Counted from the first letter of the stretch, positions 37,723 to 46,362 are shown. The stretch: 54,260 nucleotides of DNA from Acinetobacter baumannii (GCF_016508585.1 NZ_JADVOP010000029.1:1-54260); one strand, 5' to 3'. The notes: generated from the sequence alone by a model not told the origin. Made by a program: numbers and translations.

Positions 37723-38322
37723 ATGAATGTAATGTTGATTTTAGGCTGGATTTTTTTAATAGCGGGCATTTGCTGTTGGGGGAATGTTATATATTGCTTG
37801 GTAAAACTCTTCCGAGCAAAGTTATTGCTAGAAATCCCCTTGACGCAAAAGTCTAAAAATTTTAGCGTCATTCGTACAGGTGGTTATTCAATTTGGCAGG
37901 AAGGACCATTATTTAAACTCGCAGCTATGGCTTTTATTCATCCTGAAATCGTCAATATCGATTCAAAAGAGAAAGTTAAATTGACATCCAGTCTTGGACG
38001 ACCGCATAAAAATGGTTTTACACGCGGTTCAAGTTTGATGTTTTACTGTGAGCTGGAGGCTGGAAATTACAATTTAACGATTGTTGACGGTTCATCATTC
38101 AATCCGTTGGAAAATCAAATTGCCCAGAAAATGATGGATCATTTACCGATAACGAAAGTATCTGATCAGCAATACAATTTACAAATCAGAGAAAGTCTCA
38201 CTAAAAAACAACGACTCATTATGTTTATCTGTATATTTGCAGGATTATTTTTATTGATGAAAGGTTTATTTACGATCATACAATTGAGTTTGGGATTAGT
38301 GATGGAAGGTTCAATGGTTTGA
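37723..38322 (+). CDS. Uncharacterised two-helix membrane protein
   Basis: 199 aa. Helix 1 (MLILGWIFLIAGICCWGNVIYCLVKLF) and helix 2 (LIMFICIFAGLFLLMKGLFTIIQL) flank a soluble middle domain of ~110 residues rich in beta-type sequence (SVIRTGGYSIWQEGPLFKLAAMAF, SLMFYCELEAGNYNLTIVDG). The phrase GNYNLTIVDG resembles beta-sandwich domains, but I name no family. The frame is open from 37678; ATG 37723 (MNVMLILGW) is chosen because hydrophobicity begins there. It is divergent from the protease gene, 66 bases apart. Confidence 0.65.
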   Translation: MNVMLILGWIFLIAGICCWGNVIYCLVKLFRAKLLLEIPLTQKSKNFSVIRTGGYSIWQEGPLFKLAAMAFIHPEIVNIDSKEKVKLTSSLGRPHKNGFTRGSSLMFYCELEAGNYNLTIVDGSSFNPLENQIAQKMMDHLPITKVSDQQYNLQIRESLTKKQRLIMFICIFAGLFLLMKGLFTIIQLSLGLVMEGSMV

Positions 38323-38332
38323 TCTGTTTTTC

Positions 38333-38845
38333 TTATACGCCAAACAAGACTTGAATATCAACAAAGAGCAGAATAAATGCCACTAGACTTAGAAGCCGGT
38401 TTATCCAGACGGATGTGCTTAAGTAATCTGTGGTGATATATAAGTCTTTGAATTGTAAAGGATGTAACATGATATAGCTGATTTTCTGTTTAAATACAGC
38501 TTTGACAGTAGCTTGTTGTTTTAAAATCACTTGCCGCACAATAAAAGCATTTAGCCACCAAAAGACCAATAGAATCATTAAAATAATCAAGGTGCTGAAT
38601 GTTAGGCGTATCCAATCGTTCTGCTCAAAAAAGGCAATGTCAGAATAAAAATGGCTCATCAATACAATGCTGAGCAATAACATAATGCGATAAAAGCTTT
38701 GTTGGATAAATTGAAGATGCAAAGGGTGGTTGAGCTTTTGCGCATCTGAGCGACTGACAATCTTGCGTGCAAGAAGAGCAAAACTATGGCATAGAATTTC
38801 TAGGAAGATGTATAAAGCAAAGCTTATGTAGAGGACTTTATACAT
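38333..38845 (-). CDS. Uncharacterised membrane protein
   Basis: 170 aa with about four membrane helices: VLYISFALYIFLEILCHSFALLA, IMLLLSIVLMSHFY, FSTLIILMILLVFWWLNAFIV and LLSLVAFILLFVDIQVLF. No family recognised. ATG 38845 begins two bases after the stop of the preceding gene (38848-39276), so the two are translationally linked; a TTG at 38851 is another possible start that would overlap the stop. It converges with the 37723-38322 gene with only 10 bases between stops and no clear terminator. Confidence 0.65.
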   Translation of the reverse strand: MYKVLYISFALYIFLEILCHSFALLARKIVSRSDAQKLNHPLHLQFIQQSFYRIMLLLSIVLMSHFYSDIAFFEQNDWIRLTFSTLIILMILLVFWWLNAFIVRQVILKQQATVKAVFKQKISYIMLHPLQFKDLYITTDYLSTSVWINRLLSLVAFILLFVDIQVLFGV

Positions 38846-38847
38846 GA

Positions 38848-39276
38848 TCAATCGTGTTCAAAAATAGGTCGATACAGTGAAGGCGTCACTAAAATCATCA
38901 ATAAGATCCCGGAACACACGAAGGCAAGATCATTAAAAATCGCGGCATAACTGGTCATGTAAATCCAGTGCATATAAGGCATGAAATAAAGCAGGAATGT
39001 TGGAAAAAAACTGTAGAGATACGCTTTTCTAGCCCATTCTTTTTTTAAACATAAGCCAAAAGTAATGATGAGTATCATTAAGCCAGCAATAGACATCACT
39101 GCCAATTCCCAAGTTGTGGGGTCCTGATAGAGTGTTTTATCAAGTAGTACTAACTCGGGTTCGGTACAGTATATGTCTATGATTGCTGCAATAATCGGCA
39201 AAATAAACTGTGCAAGGATCAAACTATAATAAACAGTGGGTGAAACAGCAGGAGAGTTTTTCATTGTTTGATCCAT
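38848..39276 (-). CDS. Uncharacterised membrane protein
   Basis: 142 aa with about four helices: YYSLILAQFILPIIAAIIDIY, LAVMSIAGLMILIITFGLCL, YLYSFFPTFLLYFMPYMHWIYM and NDLAFVCSGILLMILVTPSLY. Length and layout recall small DUF2569-like proteins, but this is weak. The frame is open up to a GTG at 39342; I prefer ATG 39276 (MDQTMKNSPA), where neither start has a strong ribosome binding site. Forms a two-gene operon with the downstream membrane protein. Confidence 0.6.
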   Translation of the reverse strand: MDQTMKNSPAVSPTVYYSLILAQFILPIIAAIIDIYCTEPELVLLDKTLYQDPTTWELAVMSIAGLMILIITFGLCLKKEWARKAYLYSFFPTFLLYFMPYMHWIYMTSYAAIFNDLAFVCSGILLMILVTPSLYRPIFEHD

Positions 39277-39367
39277 TATTATTGTGATAATTAAGATAAA
39301 AGATTTAATGAAGATTGGCAATTCATCATCTTGAAAAATCACAATGTGCTTATGTATGCATTCAGTG

Positions 39368-39664
39368 TTATACCACGCAATCCGTAATGAAGTGCTGCAC
39401 GACTTCAGTTAAATTCCGTGCCAAGTATTCTTGGGTATACGTCTGCTTAAAATGAGCTTGATAGGCGTGTTCTGAATCAAAGCGTTCCCAAAGCAGCAAG
39501 CGTCTCGGATCTTGACGACATTGATGCAGCTGGAACATGGTGCATCCTGGTTCTTGTAGAAGGGTTTTCGCACATAATGCTTGCAAGGCGTCACGGGTTT
39601 CTAAGATGTTATTTTCATCTATTATTCTTAGCTCTGCGGTGATGTAAAAGCCTGAATGGAACAT
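39368..39664 (-). CDS. Putative quinol monooxygenase (ABM domain)
   Basis: 98 aa forming one antibiotic-biosynthesis monooxygenase (ABM) ferredoxin-like fold. FYITAELRII opens, then ALCAKTLLQEPGCTMFQLHQCRQDPRRLLLWERFDSEHAYQAHF has the usual EPGC..F....D...LWERF..EHA..AH pattern of YgiN-type enzymes. These act on quinols or heme-like compounds without cofactor. The gene starts 50 bases after a merR-type gene and is its most likely target. Confidence 0.85.
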   Translation of the reverse strand: MFHSGFYITAELRIIDENNILETRDALQALCAKTLLQEPGCTMFQLHQCRQDPRRLLLWERFDSEHAYQAHFKQTYTQEYLARNLTEVVQHFITDCVV

Positions 39665-39714
39665 GTGTTTTACTCCGATTTAAAGTAGGAAGTAAAAAGC
39701 TTAACTGCTCGAGT

Positions 39715-40077
39715 TCACTCTAGCTCAAGCATTTTTTCAGCATAAATTTTGATTTTATAGTCCACAATACTTTGCTCTTGTTGAAGTCTTTGAATTTCAT
39801 GATTTAATTGAATGGAATGCTCAATCAGAAGCTGCTGTCTTTGTTTTAAGGTATGTTCTCCTTGCAGACGAAATTCGGCAAAATCTTGAATTTTTTCTAA
39901 AGGCATTCCCGTTGATTTTAAGCGTTTGATCCATTCCAGCCATTCCAGATCAAGGGAAGTATATATTCGTTGTCCTGACGGGTTACGATGAATGTTTTTC
40001 AGCAATCCAATTTGTTCATAGTAACGTAGTGTATGGATCGATAAACCGGTTTTTTTAGAAATATCAGAGATGAGCAA
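39715..40077 (-). CDS. MerR family transcriptional regulator
   Basis: A 120-aa regulator with the MerR winged helix at its very N-terminus (LLISDISKKTGLSIHTLRYYEQIGLLKN, then NPSGQRIYTSLDLEWLEWIKRLKSTGMPLEKIQDFAEF). A long dimerisation helix of ~50 residues follows, and the C-terminus is too short and cysteine-free for a metal site. The frame is open to 40131, but that end runs into the dnaK terminator. The TTG at 40077 (giving MLISDIS, canonical MerR start) has GGGG seven bases upstream. ATG 40113 is the alternative. It likely senses a small organic or redox signal for the monooxygenase gene. Confidence 0.8.
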   Translation of the reverse strand: MLISDISKKTGLSIHTLRYYEQIGLLKNIHRNPSGQRIYTSLDLEWLEWIKRLKSTGMPLEKIQDFAEFRLQGEHTLKQRQQLLIEHSIQLNHEIQRLQQEQSIVDYKIKIYAEKMLELE

Positions 40078-40101
40078 AACACAAACCCCATATGTTAAAA
40101 C

Positions 40102-40131
40102 ATTATCTGTCATCATAAAAAAACCGCTCAA
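40102..40131 (-). promoter_or_regulatory. Candidate merR promoter overlapping the dnaK terminator
   Basis: On the minus strand TTGAGC (40126-40131), an 18-bp spacer and GATAAT (40102-40107). The -35 hexamer is part of the 3' arm of the dnaK terminator. Transcription would start near 40095, 18 bases before the TTG start. Confidence 0.4.
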
Positions 40132-40147
40132 TCTCTTGAGCGGTTTT
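40120..40147 (-). terminator. Intrinsic terminator after dnaK
   Basis: Stem AAAACCGCTCAA / TTGAGCGGTTTT with a 4-nt loop, ending in seven Ts on the minus strand. Confidence 0.88.
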
Positions 40148-40163
40148 CGATTAAAGTGAAAAA

Positions 40164-42107
40164 TTATTTTTTGTCATCTTTCACTTCTGTAAATTCAGCA
40201 TCGACCACGCCATCATCAGCTTTTTGCTGTTGTTGACCAGCCTCACCGCCGAATTGGTTCGGGTCAAAGCCTTGAGCTCCACCTTGACCTTGAGTGGCTT
40301 CATAAGCACGTTGAGTGATCGGCATAATGATGTTTTGTAAAGCTTCAGTTTTCGCTTTGATTGCTTCAACATCATTTTCTTTTGCAGTGACTTCTAATTC
40401 AGAAACTGCTGTTTCAATTGCAGTTTTTTCATCAGCAGTGACTTGCTCGCCAAGATCTTTAACTGCTTTGTTTGCAGAAGCAACTAAAGCATCAGCTTCA
40501 TTACGTGCTTTTGCAAGCTCTTCAAACTTACGATCTTCTTCAGCATTTGCTTCAGCATCTTTGATCATTGCTTCGATTTCAGCATCAGACAAACCTGAGT
40601 TTGCTTTAATCTGGATGGATTGCTCTTTACCAGTGCTCTTATCTTTTGCAGATACTTTCAAGATACCATCAGCGTTAATATCAAATGATACTTCAATTTG
40701 TGGCACGCCACGTGGAGCAGGTGGAATGTCGCCTAATTGGAAGTTACCCAACAATTTGTTTTGTTGAGCCATTTTACGTTCACCTTGGTAAACTGAAATG
40801 TCTACTGCAGGTTGGTTATCTGCTGCTGTAGAGAACACTTGAGATTTCTTCGCAGGAATCGTGGTGTTTTTCTCAATGATTGGTGTTAAAACGCCACCCA
40901 TTGTTTCAATACCCAGGGTTAACGGCGTTACGTCAAGTAAAAGTACGTCAGTTTTATCACCCGACAATACCGCACCTTGAATTGCCGCACCGATTGCAAC
41001 AGCTTCATCTGGGTTCACATCTTTACGAGGTTCTTTACCAAAGAACTCTTGTACTTTCTGTTGAACCATTGGCATACGAGATTGACCACCAACCAAAATC
41101 ACGTCAGAGATATCAGAAGTCGAAAGACCTGCATCTTTAAGCGCAATTTTACACGGCTCAATCGTACGAGCAACCAAGTCAGCAACTAGACCTTCTAATT
41201 TCGCACGTGTTACGTTCATCACCAAGTGTTTAGGACCTGTTGCATCCGCAGTGATGTATGGCAAGTTAATTTCAGTAGAATTTGATGAAGAAAGCTCAAT
41301 TTTAGCTTTTTCAGCAGCTTCTTTTAAACGTTGCAATGCAAGAGGATCTTGTTTCAAGTTGAAGTTTTGTTCTTTTTTGAACTCTTCAACCAAATAGTCG
41401 ATCAATGCATTATCAAAGTCTTCACCACCTAAGAATGTATCACCGTTGGTAGACAATACTTCAATTTGTTGGTCGCCATCCAAGTCAGCAATTTCAATGA
41501 TTGATACGTCGAATGTACCACCACCAAGGTCATATACTGCAACTTTACGATCGCCTTCTTTTTTCTCTAAACCGAAAGCAAGCGCAGCAGCTGTCGGCTC
41601 GTTAATGATACGTTTAACTTCTAAACCTGCAATTTTACCTGCATCTTTAGTGGCTTGACGTTGAGCATCATTGAAGTAAGCAGGAACGGTAATCACGGCT
41701 TCAGTGACAGTCTCACCTAAATAATCTTCCGCAGTTTTTTTCATTTTTTTCAAAATTTCTGCTGAGATTTGTTGAGGTGCTAGTTTTTTATCATTCACTT
41801 CTACCCAAGCATCGCCATTGTCTGCTTTGATGATTTTGAATGGTGCAATACCGATATCTTTTTGTACCGCTTGATCTTCATATTTACGACCAATCAAACG
41901 TTTGATCGCGAATAATGTGTTTTTAGGGTTGGTGACTGCTTGACGTTTAGCAGATTGACCCACAAGAATTTCGCCATCTTTATATGCAACGATAGAAGGT
42001 GTTGTACGCGCGCCTTCAGCATTTTCAATTACTTTAACTTTATCGCCTTCAAGTACAGCAACACATGAGTTTGTTGTACCTAAGTCAATACCAATAATTT
42101 TAGCCAT
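40164..42107 (-). CDS. dnaK: Chaperone DnaK (Hsp70)
   Basis: ATP-driven folding chaperone working with DnaJ and GrpE. 647 aa: nucleotide-binding domain with [17 protein letters not shown] and [16 protein letters not shown], linker with [19 protein letters not shown], substrate-binding domain, and helical lid ending in a glycine/glutamine-rich tail and the acidic [16 protein letters not shown], typical of proteobacterial DnaK. AGAGGAAT lies before the ATG. It follows grpE after 165 bases that contain competing inverted repeats; dnaJ is not next to it here. Confidence 0.98.
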   Translation of the reverse strand: MAKIIGIDLGTTNSCVAVLEGDKVKVIENAEGARTTPSIVAYKDGEILVGQSAKRQAVTNPKNTLFAIKRLIGRKYEDQAVQKDIGIAPFKIIKADNGDAWVEVNDKKLAPQQISAEILKKMKKTAEDYLGETVTEAVITVPAYFNDAQRQATKDAGKIAGLEVKRIINEPTAAALAFGLEKKEGDRKVAVYDLGGGTFDVSIIEIADLDGDQQIEVLSTNGDTFLGGEDFDNALIDYLVEEFKKEQNFNLKQDPLALQRLKEAAEKAKIELSSSNSTEINLPYITADATGPKHLVMNVTRAKLEGLVADLVARTIEPCKIALKDAGLSTSDISDVILVGGQSRMPMVQQKVQEFFGKEPRKDVNPDEAVAIGAAIQGAVLSGDKTDVLLLDVTPLTLGIETMGGVLTPIIEKNTTIPAKKSQVFSTAADNQPAVDISVYQGERKMAQQNKLLGNFQLGDIPPAPRGVPQIEVSFDINADGILKVSAKDKSTGKEQSIQIKANSGLSDAEIEAMIKDAEANAEEDRKFEELAKARNEADALVASANKAVKDLGEQVTADEKTAIETAVSELEVTAKENDVEAIKAKTEALQNIIMPITQRAYEATQGQGGAQGFDPNQFGGEAGQQQQKADDGVVDAEFTEVKDDKK

Positions 42108-42132
42108 AAATCTATTCCTCTAAATTCTTTTG

Positions 42133-42175
42133 AACTCCTTTTATTTCCCCTTTGTTTGAAGAGGAGTTAAAAGGA
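42133..42175 (-). promoter_or_regulatory. Alternative hairpins in the grpE-dnaK gap
   Basis: AACTCCTTTTA (42133-42143) can pair with AGGAGTT (42162-42168) through its first seven bases, or with TAAAAGGA (42168-42175) through its last eight. The two pairings exclude each other. The element ends 26 bases upstream of the dnaK start codon, close to its ribosome binding site. No T-run. Confidence 0.4.
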
Positions 42176-42272
42176 TTTTCTTGTTATCCGATATGAGAGC
42201 CATTCAAAAATTTTCAAGTCATTATTTGAGAAAATTCATGAAAATATTTTCAAAAAGCTCGCCTTATTAAGT

Positions 42273-42812
42273 TTATTGACCCACCATTACCATTGCAGGA
42301 CGAAGTAGTCGACCATTCAAGGTGTAACCTTTTTGCAGAACGGTACCAATTTGGTTGGCAGTTGCATTTGGATCGATGCCAACGGCTTGATGTAGATCCG
42401 CATTGAAGCCCTTGGTCGTATCTGCTTCAACAACACCAAATTTTTCTAGCGTGGTAAGAAGAGATTTTAATGTGAGTTTTACACCTTCAAGTACAGGTGT
42501 TTCTTCATCACCACCTGCCTGAATGGCACGTTCAAGATTGTCTACAGAATCTAGTAATTCTTTTGCAAACTTTTCTAATACCGTCTCTTTATGTTTTTCA
42601 GCATCGCGCTGAATACGTTCAACACTTTTTTGTGCTTCATATACTGCATTTGCCGTACGGGCTTTTTCCAGTTTTAAACTCTCTTCTAGATTGCTGATTT
42701 GAGCTTGTAAAGCTTCAACGGTAACTTCAACCTGTTCATTTTCAGTCTGAGTTTGCTGTTCTGCTTGCTCGTTTTGAAGATCTTGGGCTTCTTGATTTTG
42801 CTCAGTTGCCAT
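42273..42812 (-). CDS. grpE: Nucleotide exchange factor GrpE
   Basis: Dimeric co-chaperone that releases ADP from DnaK. 179 aa: an acidic, glutamine-rich N-terminus ([18 protein letters not shown]), a long coiled-coil helix ([42 protein letters not shown]), and the C-terminal beta domain ending [13 protein letters not shown]. The frame is open to 42845, but ATG 42812 has GGAG seven bases upstream and matches family starts. A sigma-32-like promoter lies 113-140 bases upstream. Confidence 0.95.
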   Translation of the reverse strand: MATEQNQEAQDLQNEQAEQQTQTENEQVEVTVEALQAQISNLEESLKLEKARTANAVYEAQKSVERIQRDAEKHKETVLEKFAKELLDSVDNLERAIQAGGDEETPVLEGVKLTLKSLLTTLEKFGVVEADTTKGFNADLHQAVGIDPNATANQIGTVLQKGYTLNGRLLRPAMVMVGQ

Positions 42813-42924
42813 TGATTTACTCCGTTTAAATGGGTTCTTAAACATGTACAGTCCTTATCGGCAGCAGTTTTGCACTGTGTTCATTTTTGAACTGCCATGG
42901 TCGTTTAATTCGTCAATGAATATG

Positions 42925-42952
42925 AAATGTGGGCGAGCTAATAAAATTCAAG
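42925..42952 (-). promoter_or_regulatory. Candidate sigma-32 heat-shock promoter of grpE-dnaK
   Basis: Minus strand: CTTGAA (42947-42952), 13-bp spacer, CCCACATTT (42925-42933), close to the sigma-32 consensus CTTGAA-N13-CCCCATnT. The position fits heat induction of grpE and dnaK. Confidence 0.6.
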
Positions 42953-43207
42953 CAAGATTGGATATTATTTAATGAAATTCAGCAAAAAAACTCAAAAGCT
43001 TAACTGAACTAGATATAAATCTTAATTTATTGTGTGAATATTCAGCAAATACACAATTATTTTTACACAAAAAAATTGAATCATGGTTTTTGTCTCTATT
43101 CTGAAATTGTGAAAAATGACCATTAAATTCAAAAATTAAAATTGAATGAATAGATAAAAATTATAAATTAATATATAAAACCGATTAAAGTTATTGAAAA
43201 TAAGGCT
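42953..43207. other. AT-rich gap upstream of grpE, nothing recognised
   Basis: About 250 bases, very AT-rich, without a supported reading frame, repeat or strong promoter that I can see. Confidence 0.5.
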
Positions 43208-43236
43208 TTGCGAAAATTATTCAGTTTCTTTATTAT
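43208..43236 (+). promoter_or_regulatory. Candidate promoter of the 43243-43328 small RNA
   Basis: -35 TTGCGA (43208-43213), 17-bp spacer, -10 TATTAT (43231-43236). It precedes an orphan terminator by about 60 bases. Confidence 0.4.
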
Positions 43237-43242
43237 GCACCT

Positions 43243-43328
43243 TAGATTCTATGGCTGTAGTTTCTTTTTTTATTATTTGAATATGTTTTTCATAGCTTAT
43301 CCAATCTTCTTGGATAAGCTTTTTTTTT
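43243..43328 (+). ncRNA. Candidate small RNA ending in an orphan terminator
   Basis: A transcript of about 86 nt is suggested by the promoter-like pair just upstream and the strong terminator (stem AGCTTATCCA / TGGATAAGCT, 43294-43320, with nine or more Ts) that no gene explains: the nearest upstream plus-strand gene ends some 9 kb away. A U-rich stretch precedes the terminator, as in many Hfq-binding RNAs. No Rfam family recognised. Confidence 0.4.
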
Positions 43329-43330
43329 TG
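43294..43330 (+). terminator. Orphan intrinsic terminator
   Basis: Ten-bp perfect stem AGCTTATCCA / TGGATAAGCT with a 7-nt loop followed by ten Ts; one of the strongest in the window. Confidence 0.85.
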
Positions 43331-43642
43331 CTTTTAAAAAGCATTAACAATGTAAACAATACGAGACTTTTACAGTAAAAATATTTTTTCTTTACCTCGG
43401 CTTTTTATCTCATGAGCAAGAGTCAAATATAAAAAATGAGATAAATGAAATGTTTAAATTAAAAATAAAACTCATTCAAAATAAGTCATTGATTTAATAA
43501 ACTTTGCAGAACTTATACGGCAACACGTTAAAAGTCTTACCAAGCTGCAACGAACTTTGCTGAAAAAATGGCAATCATAGTCAGCACGATGATGCGGACT
43601 GCATTGTCGTTTTTCAATCGAGTGATGATAAAGGAATTAATG

Positions 43643-43909
43643 ATGAAAAAATCAGGTCTCATTTTTATGTTATTGGCAGGTGTTGCAGTGATGAGTACAG
43701 CATGTACTTCAAATGAAACCACACACGCGCCTGAAACTACACAGTCAGCACCAATGGCGTCAGCAGATCAGCAGCAATCTGCACAAACAGCAACAGTTGA
43801 TCCTGCTCAACAGGGGACTGCTGTAGAGGGAGATGCAACAATTCAGCAATCACAACCAGCCCAAGCAACCCAGGATCCAACGTTAGGTGAACAACCTTCA
43901 GCTCAATAA
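43643..43909 (+). CDS. Small lipoprotein, Gln/Ala/Thr-rich
   Basis: 88-aa precursor with a lipoprotein signal (KKSGLIFMLLAGVAVMSTAC; lipobox STAC, cysteine ~20). The mature 69 residues are a disordered-looking chain of Gln, Ala, Thr, Ser and Pro (SAPMASADQQQSAQTATVDPAQQG), with no folded domain in view. An AAGGA lies seven bases before ATG 43643; the ATG at 43640 is too close. Function unknown; it is separated from its neighbours by terminators. Confidence 0.75.
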   Translation: MKKSGLIFMLLAGVAVMSTACTSNETTHAPETTQSAPMASADQQQSAQTATVDPAQQGTAVEGDATIQQSQPAQATQDPTLGEQPSAQ

Positions 43910-43920
43910 GTGCTGATATA

Positions 43921-43963
43921 AAAAAATCAGGCGACTTTTTGGATGCCTCCATCGCCTGATTTT
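43921..43963. terminator. Bidirectional terminator between the lipoprotein and DUF6091 gene 2
   Basis: Stem AAAATCAGGCGA / TCGCCTGATTTT, perfect over 12 bp, loop 17 nt, T/A runs on both sides. It serves both converging genes. Confidence 0.8.
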
Positions 43964-43989
43964 GATACTTAACAAAATCGGATCAATAT

Positions 43990-44997
43990 TTATTCACCTG
44001 CGAGTGAACATTCAAAGTTGGTCCGATCTACAGTACAACGTGCCCGCTTAAGTACAGACATCATGGTGGGGTCATAAACCCCTTGTTTGGTCAATTCTAA
44101 GCGTGTATCGCGAAGTAGTTTTTGATAGCGCTCTTTATCCTCTTTGCTTAAATTGAGACGATATTTATTTGGAATCGTTTCCTCTTGCTTTTTGACCATC
44201 TCAAATTGTTTGGGCATTTTTTTAAGAAACCATTCTCTGGATAGATTTCCGAAACCTGGAGAAAATTTACTGGTATTGAAAATTAAATCGGCTGTGACAT
44301 TGAGTACGGGAAAGTTAAACATTGCACCATTTGAACCTAAACCTTTTGAAAGTTCTAAAGGTTTAAAGGCATAAGCAGGTGCGCCTACCATATCCACTTT
44401 GCCCTGATTAAACTTTACAATAAAATCTGAAATATCGGATAACACTGGAATTGCTCCAACACGTTTTACTGCGGCAATCTGGGCTTTATCATAGGACAGT
44501 ACGGCGAATTTTTTACCTTTTCCTTTTTCGATGGTATTAATCGCTCTATCATTCACAAAAATATAAGCAGGACCGATTTGAGCGATTCCACCCACTTCAT
44601 ATTCCACAGCATTGATTGTTGACTTGAGTCGTTGAGTATTTCTTTTATCCAGTACAAAATTAATTGCTTTCAAGGCAATTGCATTGTTTGGAACTCCACC
44701 AAGCGCATCAATAGAACCAGCAAATTTATTAAATTGGCGTGCCCGCATTGCAGTTAAAAAAACAGCATCGCATTTGCCACTTTGGAAATCACGTTCAGCG
44801 AGTTCTTCATTTTGATAAGCAATCAGCTGGATATCGGTATTCCATGCTTTTGCAGCGAGTGCCCATTCTTCCATCATTTTATAGGATTCACCCGCTTTTC
44901 CTAATAAATCAAATACACAAACATCCTGTTTTGCTTGAGACATACTTGAAAATCCAAGTAATGCGAGTGTTGTAAAAGCAATAAATCCCTTTTTCAT
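43990..44997 (-). CDS. DUF6091 / AdeT-like putative periplasmic solute-binding protein (copy 2)
   Basis: 335 aa, the same length as copy 1 at 3063-4070 and matching it along the whole chain: QDVCVFDLLGKAGESYKM, SGKCDAVFLTAMRARQFNKFAGSIDALGGVPNNAIALKAI, GKVDMVGAPAYAFKPLELSKGLGSNGAMFNFPVL, and the tail RARCTVDRTNFECSL. Signal peptide ends SQA (residue ~22). The conserved cysteines suggest disulfides. The ligand is unknown. It carries the same leader hairpin as copy 1, so both are probably controlled alike. It stands on the other strand, about 41 kb away, divergent from tauA. Confidence 0.85.
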   Translation of the reverse strand: MKKGFIAFTTLALLGFSSMSQAKQDVCVFDLLGKAGESYKMMEEWALAAKAWNTDIQLIAYQNEELAERDFQSGKCDAVFLTAMRARQFNKFAGSIDALGGVPNNAIALKAINFVLDKRNTQRLKSTINAVEYEVGGIAQIGPAYIFVNDRAINTIEKGKGKKFAVLSYDKAQIAAVKRVGAIPVLSDISDFIVKFNQGKVDMVGAPAYAFKPLELSKGLGSNGAMFNFPVLNVTADLIFNTSKFSPGFGNLSREWFLKKMPKQFEMVKKQEETIPNKYRLNLSKEDKERYQKLLRDTRLELTKQGVYDPTMMSVLKRARCTVDRTNFECSLAGE

Positions 44998-45354
44998 GTT
45001 ATATCCTTATAGCTAAAAAGTGCTTTATTTATAATCAATATAGTAATTTTGCTTGGATAAAAATAGAGTTTTTACTCTATTTCCGATGAATAAACCATTG
45101 AATGGCTTATTTAATGTGATTTAATTTTCACTTTATTATTTTATTGAGATTTATTTTATATTTTTTCAAGTTGATGTGATTAAGTAAAAATTCTCTAGTT
45201 TTACTCAAATGCAGACTAAAAATAAAAAAATGAATGTGCTTAATGAAGAAAGTGAATAAGCAAATCTAAAAAACATATTTTTTAATAATATACAAAAATC
45301 GTAACATGAAGTCGCTTTCCTTCTTTTTCCGTGAATTGTCAGCCTATTTTGATC
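44998..45354. other. Divergent control region between DUF6091 gene 2 and tauA
   Basis: 357 AT-rich bases. Holds the DUF6091 leader hairpin (45061-45082). No CysB/Cbl-type site or sharp promoter for tauA was recognised by eye. Confidence 0.5.
45056..45082 (-). promoter_or_regulatory. Leader hairpin with T-run (attenuator-like) of DUF6091 gene 2
   Basis: On the minus strand AAATAGAGT, loop AAAA, ACTCTATTT, then a short T-run (five Ts counting the stem end). Perfect 9-bp stem. Same sequence type and nearly the same distance to the ATG (about 63 bases) as the hairpin at 2967-2988. Confidence 0.55.
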
Positions 45355-46344
45355 ATGAAATTTCAGCAACTTGTTTTACTTTGCTCATCTTTAGCTGTGT
45401 TCAGCTCTAGTGGTTGGGTAAATGCACGTCCAATCGTGATTGGCTATCAAACCAATATAGAGCCTGCCAAAGTTGCTCAGGCTGATGGCGTCTATGACAA
45501 GGTAATCGGAGAAAAACTGGATTGGCGCTTATTTAACAGTGGTGCTGAAGTTTTAACTGCACTGGCTTCAGGCTCAGTAGACATTGCTTTGATTGGATCT
45601 AGCCCTTTAGGGGCTGCTGTTGCCAATAATTTGCCAATCGATGTGTTTTTGATTTCAACAGATTTAAAAAGTGCAGAAGCCTTGGTGGTCAGAAATGGTT
45701 CAGGTATCCACCGCCCGCAAGATTTGATCGGAAAAAAAGTGGCGACACCATTTGCTTCCACTTCGCACTACAGTTTGTTGGGTGCATTACAACACTGGAA
45801 TATTAAAACCAATCAAATACGGTTGTTGAACCTAAAGCCTGCTGAAATTAATGCAGCATGGCGTCGGGGAGATATTGATGCCGCTTTTGTTTGGTCTCCA
45901 GCACTTGCCAATATTAAAAAAACCGGCAAGGTGATGACCGATGCAGGGCAGGTTGGACAATGGGGCTCGCCGACCTTTGAAGTTTGGGTGGCACGCAAGG
46001 ATTTTGCACAAAAGCACCCTGAAGTACTCAGCAAATTTTCCTCGGTGACCCTGAATTATTATGATGCCTATAACCGAAATAAGCGCCATTGGACTGCAAA
46101 CTCTGCTGAAGTACAAAAAATTGCCAAAATCACCGGTGTTGATGCACAAGATGTTCCCATGCTTCTAGCAGGCGCAGACTATCCTGATCGCCAAGCGCAA
46201 TTAAGCCCCCAGTATTTAGGTGGGCGAACCACACAAAATATTGCCAATGCAGTCAACTTTTTGAAGGCACAGGGTTTGGTTAAGAAAGTTTCACCAAATT
46301 ATCAACAATTTATCAATACACGTTTTATCAACGCGTCGAAATAG
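45355..46344 (+). CDS. tauA: Taurine ABC transporter, periplasmic binding protein
   Basis: Binds taurine in the periplasm for import as a sulfur source. 329 aa: signal peptide (QQLVLLCSSLAVFSSSGWVNA), then PIVIGYQTNIEPAKVAQADGVY and TALASGSVDIALIGSSPLGAAVANNLPIDVFLISTD, which match TauA more closely than the aliphatic sulfonate protein SsuA. The frame opens at a GTG (45331), but ATG 45355 begins the signal peptide directly. First gene of tauABCD, 18 bases before tauB. Confidence 0.93.
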   Translation: MKFQQLVLLCSSLAVFSSSGWVNARPIVIGYQTNIEPAKVAQADGVYDKVIGEKLDWRLFNSGAEVLTALASGSVDIALIGSSPLGAAVANNLPIDVFLISTDLKSAEALVVRNGSGIHRPQDLIGKKVATPFASTSHYSLLGALQHWNIKTNQIRLLNLKPAEINAAWRRGDIDAAFVWSPALANIKKTGKVMTDAGQVGQWGSPTFEVWVARKDFAQKHPEVLSKFSSVTLNYYDAYNRNKRHWTANSAEVQKIAKITGVDAQDVPMLLAGADYPDRQAQLSPQYLGGRTTQNIANAVNFLKAQGLVKKVSPNYQQFINTRFINASK

Positions 46345-46362
46345 AAATCGGAAGTAATCATC

